NCBI RefSeq assembly: GCF_000813005.1
Contig: NZ_JSYP01000006.1
Location: 62,001 to 126,000 of the forward strand
Length of the DNA stretch: 64,000 nt
Reading direction: 5' to 3'
Source: Flavobacterium sp. KMS
GTDB lineage: Bacteria; Bacteroidota; Bacteroidia; Flavobacteriales; Flavobacteriaceae
This document shows, piece after piece, positions 19,186-27,223 of this stretch. Positions within the stretch are counted from its first letter, which is position 1. Every line of letters starts with the position of its first letter. Position numbers and translations under genes: made by a program. The notes below the pieces were generated by a model. That model was not told the origin of the DNA. It worked only from the letters and a program-made list of their open reading frames with translations, and did not search any database.

Positions 19186-19329
19186 ATGGCAAAAATTTAC
19201 TCAAAAAAAGTGATGATTAGTAAAAATCTAAAACCAAACAAAGAAGTAGTTTCTTTTTTATTGAGCTATTCACAAGCCTTAACAGTAGTGAAAATCGAAG
19301 ATAAAAGTTTTGAGATTATAGCTAATTAA
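19186..19329 (+). CDS. 47-residue basic protein downstream of the sigma factor
   Basis: A short ORF with an ATG and a TAA stop, read directly from the sequence. It begins MAKIYSKKVMISKNLKPNKE and ends with a hydrophobic/acidic segment (VVKIEDKSFEIIAN). It is lysine-rich, has no membrane helix and no cysteines. It lies 52 bases after the sigma gene on the same strand and before the terminator at 19395, so cotranscription is likely. Spacing, composition and intact reading favour a real gene. The function is unknown; a small regulator of the sigma factor is only a positional guess. Confidence 0.6.
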   Translation: MAKIYSKKVMISKNLKPNKEVVSFLLSYSQALTVVKIEDKSFEIIAN

Positions 19330-19394
19330 ACAGCCCACAGCAACTGTCGGATGTTTTGAAAGTAAATGAAATTAATCAAATTGGTCGTTTGATT

Positions 19395-19433
19395 AAAAAA
19401 TCACTAAGGGCAATATGCAATTAGTGATTTTTT
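19395..19433. terminator. Bidirectional terminator between the small ORF and nth
   Basis: AAAAAATCACTA at 19395-19406 pairs with TAGTGATTTTTT at 19422-19433. The right arm overlaps the nth stop codon. It can serve both convergent transcripts. Confidence 0.75.
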
Positions 19434-20098
19434 TGTTTTTTAGAAGACTGATTTTCGTAATACTCATCAATAACCGATTTTCTTCCAATAGTCTTTGTGA
19501 TAATATCTTTATCAAGATCCCATCCTCGAGCAGGCGAATATTCACGACCGTACCAAATAATTTCAAGATGCAAATCATTCCAAACCTCCTCAGGAAAAAG
19601 ACGTTTAGCATCCTTTTCAGTTTGAGTTACATTTTTTCCGTTAGATAAATTCCATCTATACATCAACCTATGAATGTGAGTATCTACAGGAAATGCAGGA
19701 ACACCAAAAGCTTGCGACATAACAACACTTGCTGTTTTATGCCCAACAGCAGGCAATTCCTCCAGATATTCATAACTCTGAGGAACCTCTCCGCCATGTT
19801 TATCAATCAGGATATGTGATAAACCATAAATACCTTTAGCCTTCATAGGCGATAAACCACAAGGACGAATAATATTCTGAATTTCTTCAACCGACATTTT
19901 AATCATATCATACGGATTATCAGCCTTTGCAAACAATATAGGCGTGATCTGGTTCACGCGAACATCGGTACACTGAGCCGACAATAAAACAGCAATTAAT
20001 AAAGTATAAGGGTCTTTATGATCTAGAGGGACAGGGATAGTAGGATATAATTCTTTTAACGTATTTATAACAAAAGTTACCCGTTCTTGTTTATTCAT
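19421..20098 (-). CDS. nth: Endonuclease III without iron-sulfur cluster cysteines
   Basis: DNA glycosylase/AP lyase that removes oxidised pyrimidines in base excision repair. From the ATG at 20098 it has 225 residues. The helix-hairpin-helix motif LPAVGHKTAS carries catalytic Lys121, and FPVDTHIHRL carries catalytic Asp139. The usual C-terminal 4Fe-4S motif (C-x6-C-x2-C-x5-C) is absent: the equivalent segment reads GREYSPARGWDLDKDIITKT, and there is no cysteine after residue 80. The core looks intact, so the enzyme is probably active without the cluster. The longer in-frame start at 20131 adds an unlikely MYYFYGIKFTE extension. Confidence 0.92.
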   Translation of the reverse strand: MNKQERVTFVINTLKELYPTIPVPLDHKDPYTLLIAVLLSAQCTDVRVNQITPILFAKADNPYDMIKMSVEEIQNIIRPCGLSPMKAKGIYGLSHILIDKHGGEVPQSYEYLEELPAVGHKTASVVMSQAFGVPAFPVDTHIHRLMYRWNLSNGKNVTQTEKDAKRLFPEEVWNDLHLEIIWYGREYSPARGWDLDKDIITKTIGRKSVIDEYYENQSSKKQKNH

Positions 20099-20144
20099 TT
20101 CCGTAAATTTAATCCCGTAAAAATAGTACAAATTTTATCATGAG

Positions 20145-20281
20145 CCTAATCCAGCTTTCCGTTACAACACCTCATCGAGGCAGTAACATTTTTAAGTATT
20201 CGCAAGAGCTTCCGCTGGTCGCTTTGCCAATACATAAAATGTAAACCACCACAATTCCGGGGTTTTCACTACAATCTGGGC
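20145..20281. repeat. Dispersed intergenic element, copy A
   Basis: It begins CTAATCCAGCTTTCCGTT and contains GAGCTTCCGCTGGTCGCTTT from 20206 and CACTACAATCTGGGCTA at the end. The second and third segments recur at 52959-53035, and the two ends recur in variant form at 43566-43644. Because coding sequence is absent, it resembles a REP or MITE-like element. Confidence 0.6.
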
Positions 20282-20350
20282 TAACAAATCAAGAATTATG
20301 GCAGATGAGTTAGGAATTATAAGTCATGAATTATTTAAATTTGCTATCAA

Positions 20351-20448
20351 AATTCTAAGCGAGTCTAAAACTCTAAGAAGTCTAAGAAGTCTAAGAAAGT
20401 CTAAGAAAGTCTAAGAAGTCTAAAATTCTAAGTCAGTCTAAAAAAAAC
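20351..20448. repeat. Tandem GTCTAAGAA repeats before bcp
   Basis: About ten degenerate copies of a 9-10 base unit around TCTAAGAAG stand immediately before the peroxiredoxin gene, some spaced by an extra A. The array ends 17 bases before the start codon, so it lies in the leader or promoter region. Confidence 0.7.
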
Positions 20449-20464
20449 AAAAATCTAAAATAAA

Positions 20465-20917
20465 ATGACAACATTACAAATAGGAGATAAAGCACCAAAT
20501 TTTTCAGGAATAGATCAGGACGGAAATACACATAAACTAGCCGATTATGCAGGCAAGAAATTAGTAGTATTCTTTTATCCAAAAGCAAATACACCAGGAT
20601 GTACAGCCGAAGCTTGCGATTTAAGAGATAACTACGAACGTTTTCAAGCAAACAATTATGCTCTTTTGGGAGTTAGTGCCGATGCACAAAAAGCACAAGC
20701 CAAATTCAAAGAAAAATACGATTTCCCTTTCCCGTTATTGGCAGATGAAGATAAATCAGTAATTCAAGCCTTTGGAGTTTGGGGACCTAAAAAATTCATG
20801 GGCCGTGAATACGACGGAATCCACAGAACAACTTTTGTTATCAATGAAAAAGGAATTATCGAAGATATAATCTCAAAAGTAAAGACCAAAGAACACGCCG
20901 ATCAAATCTTAAAGTAG
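20465..20917 (+). CDS. bcp: Thioredoxin-dependent peroxiredoxin Bcp/PrxQ
   Basis: Cytoplasmic thiol peroxidase that reduces hydrogen peroxide and organic peroxides, re-reduced by thioredoxin. The 150-residue length is normal. The motif NTPGCTAEAC gives peroxidatic Cys46 and resolving Cys51, five residues apart as in the alpha-helical Bcp group. FGVWGPKKFMGREYDGIHRT is the typical C-terminal signature. It is monocistronic, with a tandem repeat directly upstream and a hairpin downstream. Confidence 0.95.
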   Translation: MTTLQIGDKAPNFSGIDQDGNTHKLADYAGKKLVVFFYPKANTPGCTAEACDLRDNYERFQANNYALLGVSADAQKAQAKFKEKYDFPFPLLADEDKSVIQAFGVWGPKKFMGREYDGIHRTTFVINEKGIIEDIISKVKTKEHADQILK

Positions 20918-21287
20918 CGATTACTATTTCGGTTTTTAAACTCAGTTTTCATAAGATCTTTGTCAAGGTTCAAAACTTTGACAAAGATTACCATTCGTTT
21001 TTTATTTGTTGAGGTTTAGCAGTTTTTTACAAACTTGACATTTTTACTTGAGTAAATAAATAGCAATACAACATAACATAGAGTAGATACTCTCATTCTT
21101 GTCATCCTGAGCGGAGTCGAAGGGACTTAGCTTGACAATATTGCGATAATTTTGTACATAAACAAAACCTCAGTTACTTAGTATCTCAAATCCTCCCAAA
21201 ACAAAAAAAGCACCAGTTATAAAACTGATGCTTTCCTATTTAAAACCTTTGAACCTTTATTTCTCAGAACCTTAGTTCCTCAGAAAA
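20918..21287. other. Intergenic region with inverted repeats, no gene seen
   Basis: The 370 bases contain a perfect 11-base inverted repeat (20956-20966 with 20978-20988, possible bcp terminator), a CCTGAGCGGAGTCGAAGG-type repeat near 21106-21123 and the terminator of the minus-strand gene at 21208-21234. I found no convincing ORF. Confidence 0.6.
21208..21234 (-). terminator. Terminator of the 486-residue conserved gene
   Basis: The arms 21208-21219 and 21223-21234 pair with one mismatch. An A-rich stretch on the left becomes the U tract in the minus-strand transcript. Confidence 0.65.
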
Positions 21288-22748
21288 CTAATTAGACTCT
21301 TTTAAAACTTTATTCGGTTCATAACCAAATAAGTGATGTTCTTTTATAATTTCGGCAATACCTACAGGAAGCATTGGTTCCCATCCAGGTTTTCCTTGAC
21401 TAATCATTTTTAATACCTCTCTCGAGAATACTTCTAATGTATGAGGATCGAAATCGGCTACATCGACAACTTTACCATTGAATTTAAAGAATTTGTACAA
21501 TTCTTTCATTCTAGGATGTACTTTTAAATTAGTCGAATTCATGATAGTACCATCTTCATCAATCATAGGATATAAGAATACTTTCATATCGCGGTAGAAT
21601 AATTTTCCGAAAGCTTCAAGAATTCCTCCACTTAAATGGCGGTAGTATTTCTCATCAAAGATGTCGACTAAATTGTTAACACCCATTGCTAATCCCATTC
21701 GGGCTTTAGTATAATTCGCAAAATACTCAACAACTTTATAATATTCCTGGAAGTTCGAAATCATTACAGTTTGTCCTAACGAACAAAGTAATTCGGCTCT
21801 ATCCATAAAATCGCGTTCATCGATTTCTCCATCAGAACGAAGATTAGATAAAGTGATTTCAAAAATTACCAGCGTATTGTCTTTTTCGACTTTATTTTCT
21901 TCGAGAAACATTTTTAATGATTTCTCATACATATCCATATTAACCTTCGTTACAGGACGAAAACTCCCGCGTAAGGCAAGAATATTCTTTTTGTATAAAA
22001 TGGCAGCAGGAAGGATATTTTTACCTTCAGGATTGAACATTACGGCATCAGTCATTCCGTTTTTTACCAATTGTAAGCTAATCAATCGATTATCTACATC
22101 GGCAAAACGTGGACCAGAAAAGTTAATAGTATCAATTTCTAGTTGATCTTTATCTAAATGATCATATAAATAACGAAGTAATCTTTTAGGATCATTGTAT
22201 TTATAAAATGCTCCATAAATTAAGTTTACCCCAAGAATACCTAATGTTTCTTGTTGTAATCGAGCATCAGTTTCTTTAAAACGAATGTGAAGTATAATTT
22301 CATTATAAGCTTCATCAGGTTCAATTTGGTATCTTATTCCTACCCAACCGTGACCTTTAAATTGTTTTGCAAAATCTATTGTTGCAACAGTATTAGCGTA
22401 GCTAAAGAAAAGTTTTGTAGGGTGTTTTTCTCTGCTTAAACGTTCTTCAATTATTTGCCCTTCAAGAGTTAACATTTTCTTTAATCTCTCTTCAGTTACA
22501 TAGCGGCCATCACTTTCAATTCCGTAAATGGCATCACTAAAATCTTTGTCGTAAGCAGACATCGCCTTCGCAATTGTTCCAGACGAACCACCAGATCTAA
22601 AAAAATGTCTTACCGTTTCTTGCCCCGCACCAATCTCTGCAAAGGTTCCGTAAATATTTTCGTTTAGATTTATGCGTAGTGCTTTGTCTTTTATGGATGG
22701 TATCTGAGCGATGACTTTGTCACCTTTAAGTTTTATTTCTATACCCAT
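21288..22748 (-). CDS. Conserved cytosolic protein of unknown function, 486 aa
   Basis: I do not recognise a catalytic family with confidence. The 486 residues have no signal peptide and no transmembrane helix, and they look globular. Homologues of this type in Bacteroidota often carry unhelpful labels such as TonB-dependent receptor or nicotinate-nucleotide adenylyltransferase; neither fits, since there is no barrel, plug or HxGH motif. Visible blocks include FAEIGAGQETVRHFFRSGG near the N-terminus, ALRGSFRPVTKVNMDMYEKS in the middle and QGKPGWEPMLPVGIAEIIKE at the end. It is divergent from the MBL-fold gene with 95 bases between. Confidence 0.75.
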   Translation of the reverse strand: MGIEIKLKGDKVIAQIPSIKDKALRINLNENIYGTFAEIGAGQETVRHFFRSGGSSGTIAKAMSAYDKDFSDAIYGIESDGRYVTEERLKKMLTLEGQIIEERLSREKHPTKLFFSYANTVATIDFAKQFKGHGWVGIRYQIEPDEAYNEIILHIRFKETDARLQQETLGILGVNLIYGAFYKYNDPKRLLRYLYDHLDKDQLEIDTINFSGPRFADVDNRLISLQLVKNGMTDAVMFNPEGKNILPAAILYKKNILALRGSFRPVTKVNMDMYEKSLKMFLEENKVEKDNTLVIFEITLSNLRSDGEIDERDFMDRAELLCSLGQTVMISNFQEYYKVVEYFANYTKARMGLAMGVNNLVDIFDEKYYRHLSGGILEAFGKLFYRDMKVFLYPMIDEDGTIMNSTNLKVHPRMKELYKFFKFNGKVVDVADFDPHTLEVFSREVLKMISQGKPGWEPMLPVGIAEIIKEHHLFGYEPNKVLKESN

Positions 22749-22843
22749 TTTATTTTAAATATGGCTGATTTGTTACAAAGTTAGTAAATTAGGCTTCTAA
22801 TGAAAGATAATTAATCCTATTTTTGTAAAAAAATAAAGTACAA

Positions 22844-23608
22844 TTGAAGGTATATTTTTTAGGCACAGGCACATCACAAGGCATTCCGATAATAGGGGTA
22901 GATCATCCTGTATGCAAAAGTACTGACGCTAAGGATAAAAGGCTTCGAGTATCGATTTGGATTAGTTGGGATGACCACTCTTATGTTATAGATTGTGGTC
23001 CTGATTTCAGGCAACAAATGTTATCTTGTAACTGTCAGAAATTAGATGCAATTTTATTTACACATGAGCATGCAGATCACACTGCAGGTTTGGACGATAT
23101 ACGTCCGTACAATTTCAGACAAGGCGAAATGCCAATTTATGCACACGAGCGTGTTATTGGTAACTTAAAAAAACGTTTTGATTATGTTTTTGAAACCGTA
23201 AATAAATATCCAGGAGCACCATCAGTAAAAACAATCGAGGTCGTTAATGATAAACCATTTGCTGTGGGTGATAAAATGGCAATTCCGGTAAATGTTATGC
23301 ACGGAGATTTACAGGTTTTTGGGTATCGAATAGATGATTTTGCTTATTTAACAGATGTAAAAACTATTGAAGAAGTCGAAATCAAGAAACTAAAAAACTT
23401 AAAAGTATTAGTGATAAATGCATTACGTGTTGAGCCACACGATACACATTTTAATTTGCAGGAAGCCCTAGATTTTATAACTTTGGTTCAGCCAGAAAAG
23501 GCTTATTTAACACATATTAGTCATGTATTAGGATTTCATGAAGAGGTACAAAAAATGCTGCCTAAAAATGTTTTTCTAGCCTATGATAATTTAGAAATCA
23601 CAACTTAA
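22844..23608 (+). CDS. MBL-fold metallohydrolase, PhnP-like
   Basis: Metallo-beta-lactamase fold phosphodiesterase-like protein of 254 residues. The metal motif FTHEHADHTAG gives His74, His76, Asp78 and His79; MHGD near residue 150 and the C-terminal THISH supply further ligands. The small size, GTGTSQGIP near the N-terminus and CGPDFRQQML place it with PhnP (cyclic phosphodiesterase) and related proteins. The substrate is unknown. The start is TTG at 22844, needed to keep the conserved first strand KVYFLGTGTS. TATTTTTG at 22818-22825 is a candidate -7 box. The next gene follows by 12 bases. Confidence 0.88.
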   Translation: MKVYFLGTGTSQGIPIIGVDHPVCKSTDAKDKRLRVSIWISWDDHSYVIDCGPDFRQQMLSCNCQKLDAILFTHEHADHTAGLDDIRPYNFRQGEMPIYAHERVIGNLKKRFDYVFETVNKYPGAPSVKTIEVVNDKPFAVGDKMAIPVNVMHGDLQVFGYRIDDFAYLTDVKTIEEVEIKKLKNLKVLVINALRVEPHDTHFNLQEALDFITLVQPEKAYLTHISHVLGFHEEVQKMLPKNVFLAYDNLEITT

Positions 23609-23620
23609 TTACATTTAAAA

Positions 23621-24121
23621 ATGAAAAAATCCCTATTGCTTTACCTTTTTATCATTGCGATACTTATGAATATATTTACCTATATGTTTTATAGTAAAGA
23701 AGTAAAGTTTGAACAGGAACGTTATGTTAAAACAACTAAAAAGCTTAGAGATAGCCTTAATTTAGTAGAAACTAAATTAAACGAAGCCAATTACTTTTCA
23801 TTAGAGAATAATCAAAACGCCCAAAATTACTTTGATTCAGCAGATGCTTCTAAAACTATTCAGTACGAGAAACTAATTCCTATTGTTACTGAGAAATTAA
23901 TGGATCTAAATGCGAATCCAAAAGGGAATCCATATACAGGACAAGACCAAATAGGCGCCAATAAATTTATCATCAATAAAGTTAAGATTTTAAATCACAG
24001 ATGGATTATTGCAGACTTTAGTGATGGAGAAATATGGGGAGAAGTCTTGTTAAAATACTTTGTTAATAATGATGAAAGTATTACTTTTGAAGTAAATCAA
24101 TCATTATTATACCAAAAATAG
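23621..24121 (+). CDS. Membrane-anchored protein of unknown function, 166 aa
   Basis: Not recognised. A single N-terminal helix (LLLYLFIIAILMNIFTYMFY) is followed by a lysine/glutamate-rich coiled-coil-like segment at about 27-60 and a small globular domain with NHRWIIADFSDGEIWGEVLL near the end. This looks like an inner-membrane protein with a periplasmic domain. It follows the MBL-fold gene by 12 bases and is probably cotranscribed. Confidence 0.72.
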   Translation: MKKSLLLYLFIIAILMNIFTYMFYSKEVKFEQERYVKTTKKLRDSLNLVETKLNEANYFSLENNQNAQNYFDSADASKTIQYEKLIPIVTEKLMDLNANPKGNPYTGQDQIGANKFIINKVKILNHRWIIADFSDGEIWGEVLLKYFVNNDESITFEVNQSLLYQK

Positions 24122-24168
24122 TATTCCTAACACAGTGTAATAATTGTAACAACTAATAAATAGAACAT

Positions 24169-24606
24169 ATGAAAAAAGTATTTTTATTTTCGATTATTAT
24201 AGGTCTTACATTTTCTTGTGCTAAAAAAGTTTCTCAGGAAGAAACAAAACCTATTAAAGAAGAAGTTAAACCCGAGCGTATTGTAGGAGGAGATTCAGAT
24301 GCACATGGATGTAAAGGATCTGCTGGTTATACTTGGTCGGTTGTTAAAAATGAATGTGTACGATTGTTTGAAGTAGGTACAAAGTTAGAGCACGCCAAAG
24401 ATGGTAAAACGTATTCGACAGTTGCTTATGTTATTTTTGAAAACGACGGAAACAAAGCCGAACTTTTTCTTGATACTGAAGATGGAACAATTATTTTAGA
24501 GCGCAAAGCCGAAGGAGAACCTTGGATTAAAGGAGATTTAGAATTAATCCCTTGGAAAGGTTATGTACTTAAAAAAGCTGGAAAGATTATTTATACAGGA
24601 GAGTAA
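24169..24606 (+). CDS. Small lipoprotein of unknown function, 145 aa
   Basis: Lipobox at Cys17 (LTFSCAKK), then an acidic/lysine linker and a domain with GCKGSAGYTWSVVKNECVRL, whose two cysteines could form a disulfide. No enzymatic motif was seen. It is 47 bases after the previous gene and closed by a strong terminator, so the three genes from 22844 may form one unit. It is probably in the envelope. Confidence 0.75.
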   Translation: MKKVFLFSIIIGLTFSCAKKVSQEETKPIKEEVKPERIVGGDSDAHGCKGSAGYTWSVVKNECVRLFEVGTKLEHAKDGKTYSTVAYVIFENDGNKAELFLDTEDGTIILERKAEGEPWIKGDLELIPWKGYVLKKAGKIIYTGE

Positions 24607-24654
24607 AATTTGCAGTATCTAGTTGCAGTTTACAGATTATAAAAAAGACAAAAC

Positions 24655-24690
24655 AAGAAAGGCGAGAAGTAATTCTCGCCTTTCTTATTT
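24655..24690 (+). terminator. Terminator after the small lipoprotein gene
   Basis: A perfect 14-base stem, 24655-24668 with 24673-24686, has a four-base loop and a T-rich tail. A REP-like palindrome (ATCCCGA/TCGGGAT at 24753-24770) follows before the next gene. Confidence 0.85.
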
Positions 24691-24799
24691 TTATGTAGAT
24701 CTGTTGCTTTTCTGCTTCAGATAAAGATTTTAAAACCTTGCGACCTTTGCGTATCCCGACGCTTCGGGATTGCGCGCTTTGCGGTTAAATTTTCTCAGT

Positions 24800-25369
24800 C
24801 TAAATATTCTGTTTTATAAAATCGGTTGTTACTACTTGAGCAAATTCTTCGTTTAAACTGGCAAGAGCAGTTTCGTGAATTGTCTCGGCACTAAATTCCT
24901 GTCCATTCAATCCCTTTTTATTAAAAGTGGCAGTTGCATCAGAAATTAGAAAGGTATTATAACCAAAATTCCCAGCCATTCTTGTAGTTGTCGAAACACA
25001 ATGATCAGTTGTTAAACCTACAATAACAAGCGTATCGATTTTATCATCATCAAGTTGTTCTTTTAAATTGGTGCCAATAAAAGCACTATTTACATTCTTC
25101 TGAATTACGTTTTCTCCTAAATAAGGTTTTACAATATCTTTAAATGCATTTCCAGGATTGGTTTCATGGAGCAATGAATTGGGATTAGAGGAACAATGCT
25201 GAATATGGAAAATAGGTAATTTATTAGCTCGCCAGATTTCGAGAAGCTCACTTGCATTTTTTTCAGCATTTGGATTATTGCGTTCTCCGCCCCAATATTC
25301 TATATTATCAAAACCTTTCTGGATATCAATTAGTATTAATGCGGGATTGTCAAGTTTAGATATTTTCAT
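24800..25369 (-). CDS. Isochorismatase-like cysteine hydrolase
   Basis: Cytosolic cysteine hydrolase of the isochorismatase/nicotinamidase superfamily, 189 residues. The catalytic triad is visible: Asp15 in LILIDIQKGF, Lys91 in VIQKNVNSAF and Cys124 in GLTTDHCVSTTTRMAG. The substrate cannot be inferred; nicotinamidase-type metal ligands are not obvious, so a role in NAD salvage with the distant pncB is unsupported. It is a single gene. Confidence 0.9.
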   Translation of the reverse strand: MKISKLDNPALILIDIQKGFDNIEYWGGERNNPNAEKNASELLEIWRANKLPIFHIQHCSSNPNSLLHETNPGNAFKDIVKPYLGENVIQKNVNSAFIGTNLKEQLDDDKIDTLVIVGLTTDHCVSTTTRMAGNFGYNTFLISDATATFNKKGLNGQEFSAETIHETALASLNEEFAQVVTTDFIKQNI

Positions 25370-25486
25370 TTTTATAGTTTAGTTGATGTTGTAAAAAAGT
25401 AAAAAGTGAGATGAAAATCAAATTTTCACACAATAAAGTCAACACTGTTTTTATCATTTTTTAGTTCAAAAGGAGATTGTTATGCG

Positions 25487-26728
25487 TTATTTTCCTTTTT
25501 GAAGTTCTTCCAGTTTTTGTTTCGTTTCGGCACTTTCCTTGTTGATGGATAACGCTTTTTTGTAATTGCTTATTGCATTAGTTTTATCATTCACTTGTTT
25601 ATAATAATCTCCTAGAGAATCATATACGTTAGCGCTTTCTGGATAGTTTTTTACATTTAGTTTGAAAAAATACTCAGCTTGAGCTAAGTTCTTTCTGCCT
25701 AGGGCCATATATCCACATTGATTAATAGGAGCTTCGGGAGGTGGTATTTTATACCCCATTTTTTCGGAAACATTTTGATAATGTTTTTCAATTTTTGTAG
25801 GTAATGCCATCCCTGTTTCCATTAAATCAGTAATAGTCAAGTTCAGATTATAGAAATCAAAAATGAATCTAAGTGCGTCATATTCGGCAATAAACGGAAC
25901 AGAACCATGACTGTCTTTATCATAATATTTGTATTCAAAGTGTAATTGGTTTTGTTTGTTCTTTTTTAAATCATTGGCTAAATCTAATATTGAACGAATG
26001 TGTCTTGTAACTTGAGTAGTATCTTTCTTTACTCTAAGAGTGTCCATTCCGGCTTCCATCGTGTTTGCAATACCTAAAAATAAACTAGTGTTTTTGAATT
26101 TTTTCTCAGCAAATGTTTTTTTGCTTTGCTCTAAAAATTTCTGTTTGTCCCACCACATACTTGGGTCGATAGCAACATAAGAATTAAATAAATTAGTATG
26201 ATTTGCAAGTGTATTTATAACTGTTAAACCGCCAAAAGAATGACCAATTAGCATTTTGTATGGAGCAGTAGGATAGTTGGTTTCAACGTATGGTATTAAT
26301 TCTTTTTCAATAAATGCAATAAAATTTTCATTTCCGCCACTAGTTTTACTCGCTTCACTAGTCATCATTGGTAAATCAGATTCGATATGAGTAGGAGTTA
26401 AATCACGGGCTCTGTCAGTATTGAGTATTCCCACTACAATCATTTTTGGACAAATTGTGTTACCGTTCATGGTACTTAATTGCTCCGTCATACCAACAAT
26501 AGAAGTGAAATGTACGTTTCCATCTAATAAATAAAGAACGGGATAATTCTCAGTTTTGGGTGCGCCTTTGGTATAACCATCTGGGACATATATCCAAACT
26601 TTTCGATCTTCATTAAGTATTTTAGAATGAATGGTTTCAATCGTACCAATAGTAATTTTGTTATCCGATTGTGCTTTTGCGAAAAAAGAAGTGCCAATAA
26701 AAAGCAGTGAAAATAATAGTTGTTTCAT
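25487..26728 (-). CDS. Secreted alpha/beta-hydrolase esterase with TPR-like C-terminus
   Basis: Putative esterase of the esterase D/enterochelin esterase family, 413 residues. A signal peptide (MKQLLFSLLFIGTSFFAKAQ) is followed by the esterase domain, with nucleophile Ser164 in IGHSFGGLTV and a likely histidine in DKDSHGSVPF near 275. The last about 80 residues contain tetratricopeptide-like helices (SANVYDSLGDYYKQVNDKTN, then AISNYKKALSIN). The enzyme is probably periplasmic. A perfect palindrome lies 32 bases upstream of its start. Substrate unknown; siderophore or carbohydrate esters are possible. Confidence 0.88.
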   Translation of the reverse strand: MKQLLFSLLFIGTSFFAKAQSDNKITIGTIETIHSKILNEDRKVWIYVPDGYTKGAPKTENYPVLYLLDGNVHFTSIVGMTEQLSTMNGNTICPKMIVVGILNTDRARDLTPTHIESDLPMMTSEASKTSGGNENFIAFIEKELIPYVETNYPTAPYKMLIGHSFGGLTVINTLANHTNLFNSYVAIDPSMWWDKQKFLEQSKKTFAEKKFKNTSLFLGIANTMEAGMDTLRVKKDTTQVTRHIRSILDLANDLKKNKQNQLHFEYKYYDKDSHGSVPFIAEYDALRFIFDFYNLNLTITDLMETGMALPTKIEKHYQNVSEKMGYKIPPPEAPINQCGYMALGRKNLAQAEYFFKLNVKNYPESANVYDSLGDYYKQVNDKTNAISNYKKALSINKESAETKQKLEELQKGK

Positions 26729-26760
26729 GGTTAGTTAAATCAGGTTTATCGAGTTAGTCT

Positions 26761-26788
26761 TATACTTTGTTATTTGTTACAAAGTATA
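26761..26788. promoter_or_regulatory. Perfect palindrome upstream of the esterase gene
   Basis: TATACTTTGT at 26761-26770 is an exact inverted repeat of ACAAAGTATA at 26779-26788, with eight bases between. The position, 32 bases before the esterase start, fits an operator, but no cognate regulator is encoded nearby. Confidence 0.4.
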
Positions 26789-26939
26789 ATAGTTTAAAGA
26801 TAAGATGATTTATTATTATATGTAAAAAGTGAGAAGTAAAATGTAAAAAAAAGCAAGAAGGTGAAATGTGTGTTGTAAAAAGGAAATGTAAAAAGTGAGT
26901 TTAAATTCCTATTCTTGAATTGCCTCCTGCTTTAGTTCG

Positions 26940-27091
26940 ATGTCATTAAGTTAAGCTTTTTTGAACTGATCATGGTTAATTATTTTCTCGCAAAGTCGCA
27001 AAAGCGCAAAGATTTTATGATTAAACTTGGCGACTTTGCGAGAGATTTATTCAGTACAGTATTAAAAGTTTTTTTCTTAACTTAATGACAT
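26940..27091. repeat. Nested inverted-repeat element, about 150 bp
   Basis: The outer 16-base arms (26940-26955 and 27076-27091) are perfect inverted copies of ATGTCATTAAGTTAAG. Inside them are perfect 14-base arms (26986-26999 and 27030-27043) of TCTCGCAAAGTCGC. There is no coding capacity. The layout suggests a MITE or a dispersed palindromic element. Confidence 0.7.
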
Positions 27092-27223
27092 TGTGCTTTA
27101 GTTGGAGGTTTAAGAATTGTTTATAAATGTGGCTTTAGTCAAAATAACGGGGCATTTTGACTAAAGTCAATATATTATTACTCCAGCTAAGGCTCGAGAC
27201 AATTCAAAATATCAAAACTGATA

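Larger units (their letters stand above)
20132..20464. other. Intergenic region with a dispersed element and tandem repeats
   Basis: This stretch of 333 bases contains element A (20145-20281) and the GTCTAAGAA tandem array (20351-20448). I see no supportable gene. Confidence 0.6.
26729..27223. other. Intergenic region with operator-like palindrome and nested inverted repeat
   Basis: About 495 bases between the esterase gene and the 58-residue ORF contain the palindrome at 26761-26788 and the nested element at 26940-27091. I see no gene here. Confidence 0.55.

Noticed and set aside
20351..20448. Possible CRISPR or tRNA-like repeat
   Set aside because: The unit is only 9-10 bases and is tandem with no spacers.
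21288..22748. TonB-dependent receptor or NadD assignment for the 486-residue protein
   Set aside because: No signal peptide, plug, barrel or nucleotidyltransferase motif is visible, so I kept it as conserved unknown.
24800..25369. Nicotinamidase assignment working with pncB
   Set aside because: The catalytic triad is present but the metal-binding residues of nicotinamidases are not evident, and pncB is 30 kb away.
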